Shown one piece after another: positions 8,901 to 17,549 of a stretch of DNA of 64,000 nucleotides; positions within the stretch are counted from its first letter, which is position 1, and every line of letters starts with the position of its first letter. Source of the stretch: an uncultured Collinsella sp. (GTDB lineage: Bacteria > Actinomycetota > Coriobacteriia > Coriobacteriales > Coriobacteriaceae); contig CAUDVX010000001.1 in the NCBI GenBank assembly GCA_958452935.1, positions 124,001-188,000 on the forward strand. The letters run 5' to 3'. Both the position numbers and the translations under genes were made by a program. A model generated the notes under the pieces. It ran no database searches. It was given only the letters and a program-made list of their open reading frames with translations, and had not been told where the DNA came from.

Positions 8901-9310
8901 GCCATGGCCTCGTTAAAGAGCTTGCGGTCTTCGCCGCGCTCGATAGCGGCCAGGTCGCAGCCGATCATCTCGACGCCGTACTTGTCGAGCGTGCCGTCCT
9001 TTGCCAGCTCGACGGCGGCGTTCAGACCGGTCTGGCCGCCCAGCGTGGGCAGCAGCGCGTCCGGACGTTCCTTCTTGATCACGCGCTCAATGAACTCGGC
9101 GGTGATAGGCTCAACATAGGTGCGGTCGGCAAGACCCGGGTCGGTCATGATGGTTGCCGGATTGGAGTTGACTAGGATGACCTCAAAGCCATCCTCCTTG
9201 AGCACCTTGCAGGCCTGGGCGCCGGAGTAGTCGAACTCACAGGCCTGGCCAATAACGATGGGGCCCGAACCAATGACGAGGATGCGCTTGATGTCAGTAC
9301 GTTTCGGCAT
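5996..9310 (-). CDS. carB: Carbamoyl-phosphate synthase large subunit
   Basis: Makes carbamoyl phosphate from bicarbonate, ammonia (channelled from CarA) and two ATP, feeding pyrimidine and arginine synthesis in the cytoplasm. Its 1104 residues show the expected duplicated ATP-grasp architecture: first synthetase half from [18 protein letters not shown], with [20 protein letters not shown]; second half from [20 protein letters not shown], with [20 protein letters not shown]. A C-terminal MGS-like regulatory domain ends at DLPQHTV. The ATG at 9310 is chosen because it lies one base after the carA stop and has GAGGAG upstream; an in-frame extension would overlap carA. Length and motifs are normal. 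It is co-transcribed with carA. Confidence 0.97.
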   Translation of the reverse strand: [1104 protein letters not shown]

Positions 9311-9311
9311 G

Positions 9312-10751
9312 TTAGTTCTCCTCGGTCTCGGTCGCGGCGGTCTCGGCGAAATTCCAGCCCTGCAGACGGTCCTTCGCGGTGTCGATGTCCAGGTAGTTCT
9401 CCTCGCCGTCCATGAGTCGCGTAAAGGCGGTAAAGAGGTAGTGGGCATCGGTGGGGCCGGGCGAGGCCTCGGGGTGGTACTGGACCGAGAAGCACGGGGC
9501 GTCGAGCAGCTGGATGCCCTCGGCGGTGCCGTCGTTGAGGTTCACGTGCGTCAGGCGAATGCGGCCGAAGCGCTCGTTCATCACGACCGGTGCGATACCG
9601 CGACGCACCCAGGCGCGCAGGTCGCCGTCGGCCGCATGCTCGGTCTCGCCGCCGGAAAGCTCCGGGATCAGTTTGCCCAGGCTGGGGAACAGCAGGCCAA
9701 AGCCATGGTTTTGCGCGGTGATCTCCACGCGACGGCTCACCAGGTTCATAACCGGCTGGTTACCGCCACGGTGACCGAATTTAAGCTTTTCCATTTGGGC
9801 GCCGCACGCCAAGCTGATCATCTGGTGACCAAGGCAAATGCCAAAGACCGGCACCTTACCGATCAGCTGCTGCACCTGCTCGTAGGTCTCCACCACGGCA
9901 TCGGGGTCGCCGGGGCCGTTGGATAAAAAGACACCGTCGGGATTCATGTCGAGGACCTGCTGGGCGGGCGTATCCCACGGCACGACAGTAAGGTCACAGC
10001 CGGCGCGGACCAGGCCCTCCAGAATGCCGCGCTTGACGCCGCAGTCGTAGGCGACCACTTTGTGGCGGGCGGGAGCGGCAGGGGCAAGCGCAAAGTCATG
10101 CGTAGCGGGCAGGTCGCTCGCGGCAAAAGCGTGGGGCTCAGGGCAACTCACGGTCTTGACCAGGTTCTCGCCCACCAGCGTCGGCGCTGCGGCCAGACGC
10201 TCGGCAAGCTTGACGACGTCAAAGATCTCAGTCGAGATAATGCCCATCTTGGAACCGTTGTCGCGCAGGTGGCGCACAAGAGCGCGGGTGTCGACACCCT
10301 CGATAGCGACGATGCCGTGGGCACGCAGGTACTCCGGCACGCTGACGGCCGAGCGCCAGTTGGAAGGCGTGGCGCACATGTCGCGGACGATCATGCCGCG
10401 CATGGCGGGAGCGCTCGCGGGGCGGGTAGCATCACCGGGGAAGGCCGACTGGACGTCGGTCTCGTCGATGCCGTAGTTACCGATCTGCGGATAGGTCATG
10501 GTTACGATTTGGCCGGCATAGCTCGGGTCGGTCATGACCTCAAAGTAGCCCTCAAGCGAGGTGTTGAAGCAGACCTCGCCGGTCGCAGTGCCCTCGGCAC
10601 CACATGCACGGCCATAAAAAACGGTCCCATCCTCAAGGTACAGGATGCAGGGACCGCAGGTGCCCTTGCTGGTTTTGGCCAGCATGCGCTGGCAAAGCTC
10701 GCTGGGCGCGAAGGTGCGGGCAGCAGTGCCCGCAGTATGGTTGTTCGCCAT
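9312..10751 (-). CDS. carA: Carbamoyl-phosphate synthase small subunit with an internal insertion
   Basis: Glutamine amidotransferase subunit that releases ammonia for CarB. The N-terminal CarA domain (ILYLEDGTVFYGRACG) is preceded by about 35 extra residues. The class I amidotransferase domain carries the catalytic Cys in FGICLGHQ and the His/Glu in YHPEASPGP. Total 479 residues, against about 380 in most relatives. Besides the N-terminal extra, about 45 residues (roughly 350-395, from LLFPSLGKL to NERFGRI) are inserted between the conserved AQNHGF and LTHVNLNDGT segments, in the same frame and with the same codon use. AAGGAG precedes the ATG. It heads the carAB operon. Confidence 0.95.
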   Translation of the reverse strand: MANNHTAGTAARTFAPSELCQRMLAKTSKGTCGPCILYLEDGTVFYGRACGAEGTATGEVCFNTSLEGYFEVMTDPSYAGQIVTMTYPQIGNYGIDETDVQSAFPGDATRPASAPAMRGMIVRDMCATPSNWRSAVSVPEYLRAHGIVAIEGVDTRALVRHLRDNGSKMGIISTEIFDVVKLAERLAAAPTLVGENLVKTVSCPEPHAFAASDLPATHDFALAPAAPARHKVVAYDCGVKRGILEGLVRAGCDLTVVPWDTPAQQVLDMNPDGVFLSNGPGDPDAVVETYEQVQQLIGKVPVFGICLGHQMISLACGAQMEKLKFGHRGGNQPVMNLVSRRVEITAQNHGFGLLFPSLGKLIPELSGGETEHAADGDLRAWVRRGIAPVVMNERFGRIRLTHVNLNDGTAEGIQLLDAPCFSVQYHPEASPGPTDAHYLFTAFTRLMDGEENYLDIDTAKDRLQGWNFAETAATETEEN

Positions 10752-10802
10752 AATTCTCCTTCCCGGTCTCTCCGGACCGGCTTAAAGGTTGGTAGTTAGG
10801 CC

Positions 10803-10824
10803 TTGCGGTATTTTAACCGCAAGT
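10803..10824 (-). promoter_or_regulatory. Hairpin in the carA leader
   Basis: CTTGCGGT and ACCGCAAG form an 8-bp stem with a 6-base AT-rich loop, about 50 bp upstream of the carA start. It could be an operator or a leader-RNA structure controlling carAB. No PyrR-binding consensus or leader peptide was recognised. Confidence 0.3.
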
Positions 10825-10888
10825 ATGCGCCATGGCGTTAATTTCATCGAAATGTTTACGAAATGATAATTATGACTTTCTATGCATA

Positions 10889-10995
10889 ATGATTTTTCTG
10901 GAACGGGGATTGAAAAATCAGTCTGCCATGTATGCAGTTGGCGACAAAGTCCCGCTCTCAGAATAATTATTTAATCCCCGTCCCAGAAAAATCAT
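10889..10995. repeat. 107-bp inverted-repeat element between carA and its upstream gene
   Basis: Arms 10889-10911 and 10973-10995 match at 22 of 23 positions (core TTTTTCTGG...CGGGGATT). They enclose about 60 bp of AT-rich sequence. The right arm runs into the terminator of the upstream gene, so part of the element doubles as its T-run. Confidence 0.55.
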
Positions 10996-11027
10996 CCCGC
11001 GCGGGCACTTGGCTCACGCGGGATGAT
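10986..11027 (-). terminator. Rho-independent terminator of the membrane-protein gene
   Basis: Stem ATCATCCCGCG/CGCGGGATGAT followed on the minus strand by TTTTT. It begins six bases after the stop codon of the gene at 11034-11993. Confidence 0.85.
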
Positions 11028-11033
11028 GGCGTC

Positions 11034-11993
11034 TTATTTATCCTGCTCCAGCAGATCGGACGGCGCGCGGTCGGGCTTGCCACCGCGGAAGATCTCGCGA
11101 CCGTGCAGGCGATGTTCCAAGTCGCGCTCGGCCTTTTCCTCGTCAATCTTGGTCTGGCTTACCGCCGGGTCCTCAATCAGTGACGACACCGAGTTCACCT
11201 GCTTTTGGATGCGCTCGGCAATCGTGTCGTCCATGCTCACGATACGCATCTTCCAGTCGATGCTCGTGGCATTTGACGAGCTCTTGGTCCACACAAACGT
11301 CAGAATGGCGCTCTGATGGCCCCGTGCGGGAAACATGCCAAAGAAAGAGTCGTGCTGGATCTTGCTGTCCTCGTCGATATAGGCGTGCACGTTATACACC
11401 ACGCGGTCGATCTTATCGTTGAGCAACGCGTTGGTCGCAAGTGCCGCAGCCTGAATCTGCCCGTTAGACAGCAGCTCGAGCTCGTTGGCAGACGACGTGT
11501 CCAACACCGTCACCTCTACCGTACCCGTGCGCTCGTCCGCCTCGTCGACACTAAAGTCGAGCGGGAACTGCGTAAAGCCGTTGCCCCACTCGAGTCCACC
11601 CTTGAGTGCTGTAGAAACGGTATCGACCGAAACGCTCTCGGACAGGTTGGCGGTGTTCAGGCGGCGCATCACGCCGTAGCCAATCTGCATGCCCACGATC
11701 AACACCAGAATGCCGATAACTACGGCCATGGCGGTCTTCGTAATGGTATGGCTCACCTGCGAGCCCGAAGGGTCATCCTCGGACAGCGGGTCGATCTGCT
11801 TTGTCTGGCTCGCGCGATCTTCGCTGCGAAGCTGCGCCAGCGCCGCCTTGTCGCCGCGCTTGGCCGCGGCCTCTTTTTCGCGCATGCGCTCGGTGCGCTT
11901 TTTGGCAAGCGTCGGATCCAAAACGCCGGATGCGTCGATCTCGGAGAATAACTCCGTCACTTCTTCCGGAGTCAAAGGGTTCTTCTCAGCCAT
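11034..11993 (-). CDS. Single-span membrane protein of unknown function
   Basis: The 319-residue protein is not recognised. Residues 1-80 are charged and probably cytoplasmic (PLTPEEVTELFSEIDASG, then Lys/Arg/Glu-rich). One membrane span follows at about 88-108 (AMAVVIGILVLIVGMQIGYG). The extracytoplasmic part of about 200 residues contains FPLDFSVDEADERTGTVEVTV and FFGMFPARGHQSAIL. It ends with a charged tail. AGGAAG precedes the ATG. The ABC transporter gene lies 19 bp further upstream on the same strand, so the two are probably co-transcribed and functionally linked. No enzyme motif is visible. Confidence 0.8.
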   Translation of the reverse strand: MAEKNPLTPEEVTELFSEIDASGVLDPTLAKKRTERMREKEAAAKRGDKAALAQLRSEDRASQTKQIDPLSEDDPSGSQVSHTITKTAMAVVIGILVLIVGMQIGYGVMRRLNTANLSESVSVDTVSTALKGGLEWGNGFTQFPLDFSVDEADERTGTVEVTVLDTSSANELELLSNGQIQAAALATNALLNDKIDRVVYNVHAYIDEDSKIQHDSFFGMFPARGHQSAILTFVWTKSSSNATSIDWKMRIVSMDDTIAERIQKQVNSVSSLIEDPAVSQTKIDEEKAERDLEHRLHGREIFRGGKPDRAPSDLLEQDK

Positions 11994-12012
11994 ATACTTC
12001 CTGTCATATCAA

Positions 12013-13782
12013 TCAGTCGAGCTCGTGCGCACGCGCACCTTCGAACTGCATTCGATAGTAACGGGCATAGGTGCCGCCGCGGGCGAGAAGCTGCTCGTGC
12101 GTACCACGTTCCACAACGCGACCATGCTCGACGGTCGCAATCTCGTCGGCATGTTTAATGGTCGAGAGACGGTGGGCGATGATGATCGTGGTGCGACCGC
12201 GCGCCAGGCGCTCGAGCGACTCCTGCACCGCCTCCTCGCTCTCGTTATCCAAGGCGCTCGTCGCCTCGTCCAGGATCAGGATCTTGGGGTTCTTGAGAAA
12301 CACGCGCGCAATGGCTACGCGCTGCTTCTGGCCGCCCGAAAGACGGCTGCCGCGCTCGCCCACGACCGTGTCGTAGCCCTGCGGCAGCGACTCAATGAAG
12401 GCATCGATATTGGCGCGGCGGGCGGCCTCGGCGACCTCTTCTGCCGTGGCGCCCGGCTTGCCGTAGGCGATGTTCTCGCCAATCGTACCGTCAAACAGAT
12501 AGACATCCTGTTGCACCAGGCCAATGGCGCGGCGCAGGCTCTGCTGCGTCACGTCGCGCACGTCTTGGCCGTCGATGCTGACGGATCCAGCAGCCACGTC
12601 ATAAAAGCGCGGCAGCAGCGAACACGTCGTGGACTTGCCACCGCCCGAGGGGCCAACCAGGGCAATGGTCTGTCCGGGCTTGATGGACAGATTCATATGG
12701 TCGATCACGGGACGAGCCTCTTCGCCTGCGCCGAGCTCAACGTCCTCGTAGCTAAAGCACACGTCGCGATATTCAACCGCGCCAGCCTTCACCTGCAGGT
12801 CCGTGGCATCCGGCTTATCCTGGATATCCGGAGCGGTCGAAAGCACCTCGTCCATGCGTTTAAAGCCGGCGATGGCCTTCTGATACGTTTCAGCCGAGTT
12901 CACAAGCGTCTCGAGCGGGGTGCAGAACAGCGAAATGTAGAGTGCAAAGGTCGCCATATCGACCGCCTGCAGCTGACCCTGGGCAACGAGCCAACCACCC
13001 AGCAGCACCACGATCACGTACAGCACGCCCGAGAGCAGGCCATACGTCGCTGTGTAGACGCCCATGGCGTGATACATATTCTCCTTGGACGAAAGATAGC
13101 GGTCGTTAGAGGCGCGGAACTTGGAGCGCTCAGCCTCCTCGTTCGCAAAACTCTTGACCACGCGCATGCCCGCCAGCGAATCCTGCAGCTGAGCATTAAT
13201 ACCGCTGATCTTTTTGCGGTTGTCGCTAAAGACCTCACGCATGCGCATGTTCTGCCAAAACATGATGACCGCAAACACCGCCGTCACCACGGCCATGGCA
13301 AGCGCCAGCACCGGGGCAATAGCAAAGAGGATCACAAACGAGCCGACGATCTCGATGCCGCAGATGATAATCCACTCGGGCACGTGGTGTGCCGCCTCGC
13401 AGATATCGAACAGGTCGTTGACCACGCGGCTCATCATGTCACCCGAGCTGTTGCGATCGAAATACGCAAAGCTAAAGCGCTCGTACTGATCGAACAGGTC
13501 CTCGCGCATCTTGGACTCCATGCGCGCGCCCATCACGTGGCCCCAGTAACTCACAAAGTAGCGACAGGCGCAACGGATGGCATACATCAGCACCAGGCCA
13601 ACCGCGATCATACCGAGCGCCTGCATAATAGCAGCCTGACCCTGGGTAAAGAGCCCGCCAGTCAGATTGCGCAGGATAATGGGAAACGCCAAGTCAATGG
13701 CGGCAAGCACCAGGGCGCAAACAGTATCGGCAACAAAAAGCCCCATCTGGGGCTTGTAATAAGAAAGAAAACGCTTAAACAT
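12013..13782 (-). CDS. ABC transporter, fused permease and ATPase (exporter type)
   Basis: Half-transporter of the MsbA/LmrA-like exporter class: about six membrane helices in residues 1-310, then a nucleotide-binding domain. Motifs in order are Walker A (GPSGGGKST), Q-loop region (VQQDVYLFDGTIGENIAYG), signature LSGGQKQR, Walker B (ILILDEATSALD) and H-loop (IIAHRLST). The ATG at 13782 (MFKRFLSYYKPQMG) is chosen over an upstream in-frame start because it begins the first helix and has GAGG before it. Total 589 residues. The substrate cannot be inferred. It is a full-size half transporter, so it probably works as a homodimer. Confidence 0.93.
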   Translation of the reverse strand: MFKRFLSYYKPQMGLFVADTVCALVLAAIDLAFPIILRNLTGGLFTQGQAAIMQALGMIAVGLVLMYAIRCACRYFVSYWGHVMGARMESKMREDLFDQYERFSFAYFDRNSSGDMMSRVVNDLFDICEAAHHVPEWIIICGIEIVGSFVILFAIAPVLALAMAVVTAVFAVIMFWQNMRMREVFSDNRKKISGINAQLQDSLAGMRVVKSFANEEAERSKFRASNDRYLSSKENMYHAMGVYTATYGLLSGVLYVIVVLLGGWLVAQGQLQAVDMATFALYISLFCTPLETLVNSAETYQKAIAGFKRMDEVLSTAPDIQDKPDATDLQVKAGAVEYRDVCFSYEDVELGAGEEARPVIDHMNLSIKPGQTIALVGPSGGGKSTTCSLLPRFYDVAAGSVSIDGQDVRDVTQQSLRRAIGLVQQDVYLFDGTIGENIAYGKPGATAEEVAEAARRANIDAFIESLPQGYDTVVGERGSRLSGGQKQRVAIARVFLKNPKILILDEATSALDNESEEAVQESLERLARGRTTIIIAHRLSTIKHADEIATVEHGRVVERGTHEQLLARGGTYARYYRMQFEGARAHELD

Positions 13783-13886
13783 GCAGTCCTCGGGGAGAAA
13801 TAAATAGGGTGAGAAATCTGGTTGAACCGTTCGAGTTGAAAGAAAAGCAGCCCAACAAGCATAACGCCGATGTTCTGGCAGCGTCA

Positions 13887-13990
13887 GCGAAAACGTCCCT
13901 AAGCGAGCAAGGTGCCTTGAAAGAGGAGCGACGCGTACTTCGGTACGCAAGCGACGATTGAAAGGCAGATTGCCGCTTAGGGGCGTTTGC
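13887..13990. ncRNA. Candidate structured RNA or palindromic repeat upstream of the ABC transporter
   Basis: Outer arms 13887-13905 and 13974-13990 pair at about 16 positions (ACGTCCCTAAGCG with CGCTTAGGGGCGT). Inside them GCAAGGTGCCTT pairs partly with AAGGCAGATTGC. The centre is a perfect stem GCGTAC closed by a C(TTCG)G tetraloop at 13933-13948 when read on the plus strand. The nested layout suggests a folded RNA or a cruciform repeat. There is no match to a riboswitch family that I recognise. Confidence 0.4.
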
Positions 13991-14002
13991 AGCGTCGACT
14001 CG

Positions 14003-14029
14003 TTACGCGGTTTGGTAAAACCGCGTAAC
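14003..14029. terminator. Hairpin after the Nudix gene
   Basis: TTACGCGGTTT and AAACCGCGTAA pair perfectly around a tiny loop, immediately after the Nudix stop codon on the minus strand. There is no T-run, so termination may be weak or the hairpin may protect the mRNA 3' end. Confidence 0.5.
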
Positions 14030-14725
14030 CTAGAGCTCCGCGCCCCCAAGGCGATGCGCGATGCTATCGCAGGCCAAGGCGCCCACGACGGTCTTGGCAT
14101 CTTCGATCTTGCCGTCGAGCACGGCGTCGATCAGCTCGTGCAGCGGCACCAGATCCACGTTGACAAACTCGTCATCATCGGGGTTGGGCGCATCAAACTC
14201 GAGCTTGGTGGCCAGGTAGATGTGAATGATCTCGTCACAGAAGCCGCAGGACGTGACAATCGACGTCAAAAAGCGAATGCGACCGGCCCTAAAGCCCGTC
14301 TCCTCATGCAGCTCACGCTTGGCGCAATCGAGCGGGTCCTCGCCTGGATCGAGCTTGCCGGCGGGAATCTCGACCGTCACGCGGTCGATGGCGGTGCGGT
14401 ACTGACGCACCAGTACGATCTTGCCGCTCTCGGTCAGTGCCACAACGGCCGCCGCACCCGGATGGCGAACGATATCGCGGGCGCTGCGGTGACCGTTGGG
14501 CAGTTCAACCTCAAGACGGTGGACGTCGAGGATCTTGCCCTTCCAGGCGCACTCCTCCGAAAGAATCTTCTCGTGCAGCTCGGCATCGTGCGGGTCGTCG
14601 TCGCCCAGCACCAGCGCCGGCTCGTCAGCGACCTCGCCACCAGGCTCGCCCTCGGCGTGCCCATACATGCGGCTGTCCTCTTCGACGATCTGCGCGTCCA
14701 CGAGCTCTTCGTTCTTCTCGTCCAT
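14030..14725 (-). CDS. Nudix hydrolase, ADP-ribose pyrophosphatase-like
   Basis: Predicted to hydrolyse ADP-ribose or a related nucleoside diphosphate sugar to AMP and a sugar phosphate. The Nudix box is complete: G-x5-E-x7-REL-x-EE-x-G as GKLDPGEDPLDCAKRELHEE followed by TGF, at about residues 150-172. The upstream strand VLVRQYRTAIDRVTVEIPAG is typical of the ADPRase subfamily. About 60 acidic N-terminal residues are extra relative to E. coli NudF. The ATG at 14725 is preferred to one three codons upstream because the latter abuts the GAGGG RBS. Downstream of purD on the same strand, with 21 bp between them. Confidence 0.88.
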   Translation of the reverse strand: MDEKNEELVDAQIVEEDSRMYGHAEGEPGGEVADEPALVLGDDDPHDAELHEKILSEECAWKGKILDVHRLEVELPNGHRSARDIVRHPGAAAVVALTESGKIVLVRQYRTAIDRVTVEIPAGKLDPGEDPLDCAKRELHEETGFRAGRIRFLTSIVTSCGFCDEIIHIYLATKLEFDAPNPDDDEFVNVDLVPLHELIDAVLDGKIEDAKTVVGALACDSIAHRLGGAEL

Positions 14726-14746
14726 CCGTCTCATCCCTCTCGGACT

Positions 14747-16051
14747 TTAGGCATCCCAGGCGTCGCGGCCACGCAGCGCGCGCAGACCGATGTCATGACG
14801 CAGGGTCTTGCCCTCAAAATCAATCTTTTCGCAGGCCTCGTAGGCAAGGTTGCGAGCGTTCTCGAACGTGTCGCCCAGCGCGGTCACGGCAAGCACTCGG
14901 CCACCGTTGGTCACGAGCTGACCGTCCACCACGGCGGTGCCGGCATGGTACACGGTCACGTTCTCCATGGCCTCGGCGTCGGCGATGCCGGTGATGACTT
15001 TGCCCTTCTCGTAGCTGCCGGGGTAGCCCGCGCTCGTCAGGACAACAGCCACAGCCCACTCGTCACGCCAGTCGAGTTCAATCTGATCGAGCTCACAGTT
15101 GGCACAAGCCAGCATGACCTCGACCAGGTCGTTCTTGAGGCGCGGCAGCACGACCTGCGTCTCAGGGTCGCCAAAGCGGGCGTTGAACTCCAGCACCTTG
15201 GGGCCGGCGGGGGTAAGCATAAAGCCGCCGTACAGGCAGCCGCGGTAGTCGATGCCCTCGGCGGCGAGCTCGGCCACGGTCTGCTCCATGACCTTCACCA
15301 TGGTGGCGTGCTCCTCGTCGGTCACGATGGGCACCGGGCTGTAGACGCCCATGCCACCGGTGTTGGGGCCCTTGTCGCCCTCGAGTGCACGCTTGTGATC
15401 CTGCGAGGTGGCCATAGGACGCACGGTCTTGCCGTCGGTAAAGGCCAGCAGCGAGCACTCGGGGCCGGTCAGCATCTCCTCGATGACCACGGTATTGCCG
15501 GCATCACCAAAGGTGCCACCAAAACACTCACGCACGGCCTCTTCGGCCTGCGCAAGCTCAGTCGCCACGATAACGCCCTTGCCTGCAGCCAGGCCGTCAG
15601 CCTTCACGACCAGCGGGGCGCCCTGCTCGCGCACGTAGTCAAGAGCCGAAGCCTCGTCGGTAAACGAGCCATAGGCTGCCGTCGGAATGCCGGCACGCTC
15701 CATGAGTTGCTTGGAGAACAGCTTAGAGCCCTCCATCTGAGCGCCCTCGGCACCCGGGCCAAAGCAGGGAATACCAGCCGCACGCACGGCGTCGGCAACG
15801 CCCACCACGAGCGGAGCCTCTGGGCCAATTACCACGAGTCCGCATCCGTGGCTCTGCGCAAACGCCGCCACGGCCGCAGGATCGCAATCGTCGAGAACCA
15901 CGTTCTCGCCGCAGCTCGCGGTGCCGCCGTTACCCGGCGCAATGTAGAGCTTGCCGGCGCGCGGTGATGCAGCGAGCTTAGCTGCCAGAGCATGCTCGCG
16001 GCCGCCGCTGCCCAACAACAGGATGTCGATGGTTTGAGTGTTCGCCTTCAA
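14747..16051 (-). CDS. purD: Phosphoribosylamine-glycine ligase
   Basis: Second step of de novo purine synthesis: joins glycine to 5-phosphoribosylamine with ATP. It is a 434-residue ATP-grasp enzyme. The N-terminus DILLLGSGGREHALA is the classic GARS start; KADGLAAGKGV and NTGGMGVYSPVP are diagnostic; the C-domain reads FNARFGDPETQ. The TTG at 16051 is taken as the start because AGGAGG lies five bases upstream and the family begins there; the longer in-frame reading adds unrelated sequence. It lies downstream of purA and is separated from it by a hairpin. Confidence 0.95.
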   Translation of the reverse strand: MKANTQTIDILLLGSGGREHALAAKLAASPRAGKLYIAPGNGGTASCGENVVLDDCDPAAVAAFAQSHGCGLVVIGPEAPLVVGVADAVRAAGIPCFGPGAEGAQMEGSKLFSKQLMERAGIPTAAYGSFTDEASALDYVREQGAPLVVKADGLAAGKGVIVATELAQAEEAVRECFGGTFGDAGNTVVIEEMLTGPECSLLAFTDGKTVRPMATSQDHKRALEGDKGPNTGGMGVYSPVPIVTDEEHATMVKVMEQTVAELAAEGIDYRGCLYGGFMLTPAGPKVLEFNARFGDPETQVVLPRLKNDLVEVMLACANCELDQIELDWRDEWAVAVVLTSAGYPGSYEKGKVITGIADAEAMENVTVYHAGTAVVDGQLVTNGGRVLAVTALGDTFENARNLAYEACEKIDFEGKTLRHDIGLRALRGRDAWDA

Positions 16052-16105
16052 GGGTGCCTCCTCTATGGATGAACGGCCCGCTCCGCGCGAGCCCTTTGCA
16101 AGCAA

Positions 16106-16147
16106 ATATACCCCTCGGCCGCCCGTCCGGGCTGCAAAGGGGTATAT
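16106..16147 (-). terminator. Hairpin between purA and purD
   Basis: ATATACCCCT and AGGGGTATAT pair perfectly, enclosing a GC-rich inner hairpin. Placed 22 bp after the purA stop. No strong T-run follows, so it may only attenuate read-through into purD. Confidence 0.55.
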
Positions 16148-16169
16148 CGCAATAACCAAATAGTGCCGA

Positions 16170-17456
<1,287 letters not shown>

Positions 17457-17549
17457 GTTTACTCCTCACATTCATGGACTGTCTACGCGCCGCGCTGGCA
17501 CGCAGAAGCACAAAACATTCCCAGTATACCCGTGCAACGGGCGCCTGTC

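Noticed and set aside
5837..9175. A 1112-codon open frame on the plus strand opposite carB
   Set aside because: It mirrors carB codons in a high-GC gene; the protein is His/Ala/Asp-rich with no domain, and carB is unmistakable.
11689..13803. A 704-codon plus-strand frame opposite the ABC transporter
   Set aside because: Antisense to a clear ABC transporter; no recognisable motifs.
13783..14100. N-terminal extension of the ABC transporter
   Set aside because: It reads through the structured intergenic region; the true start has an RBS and begins the first helix.
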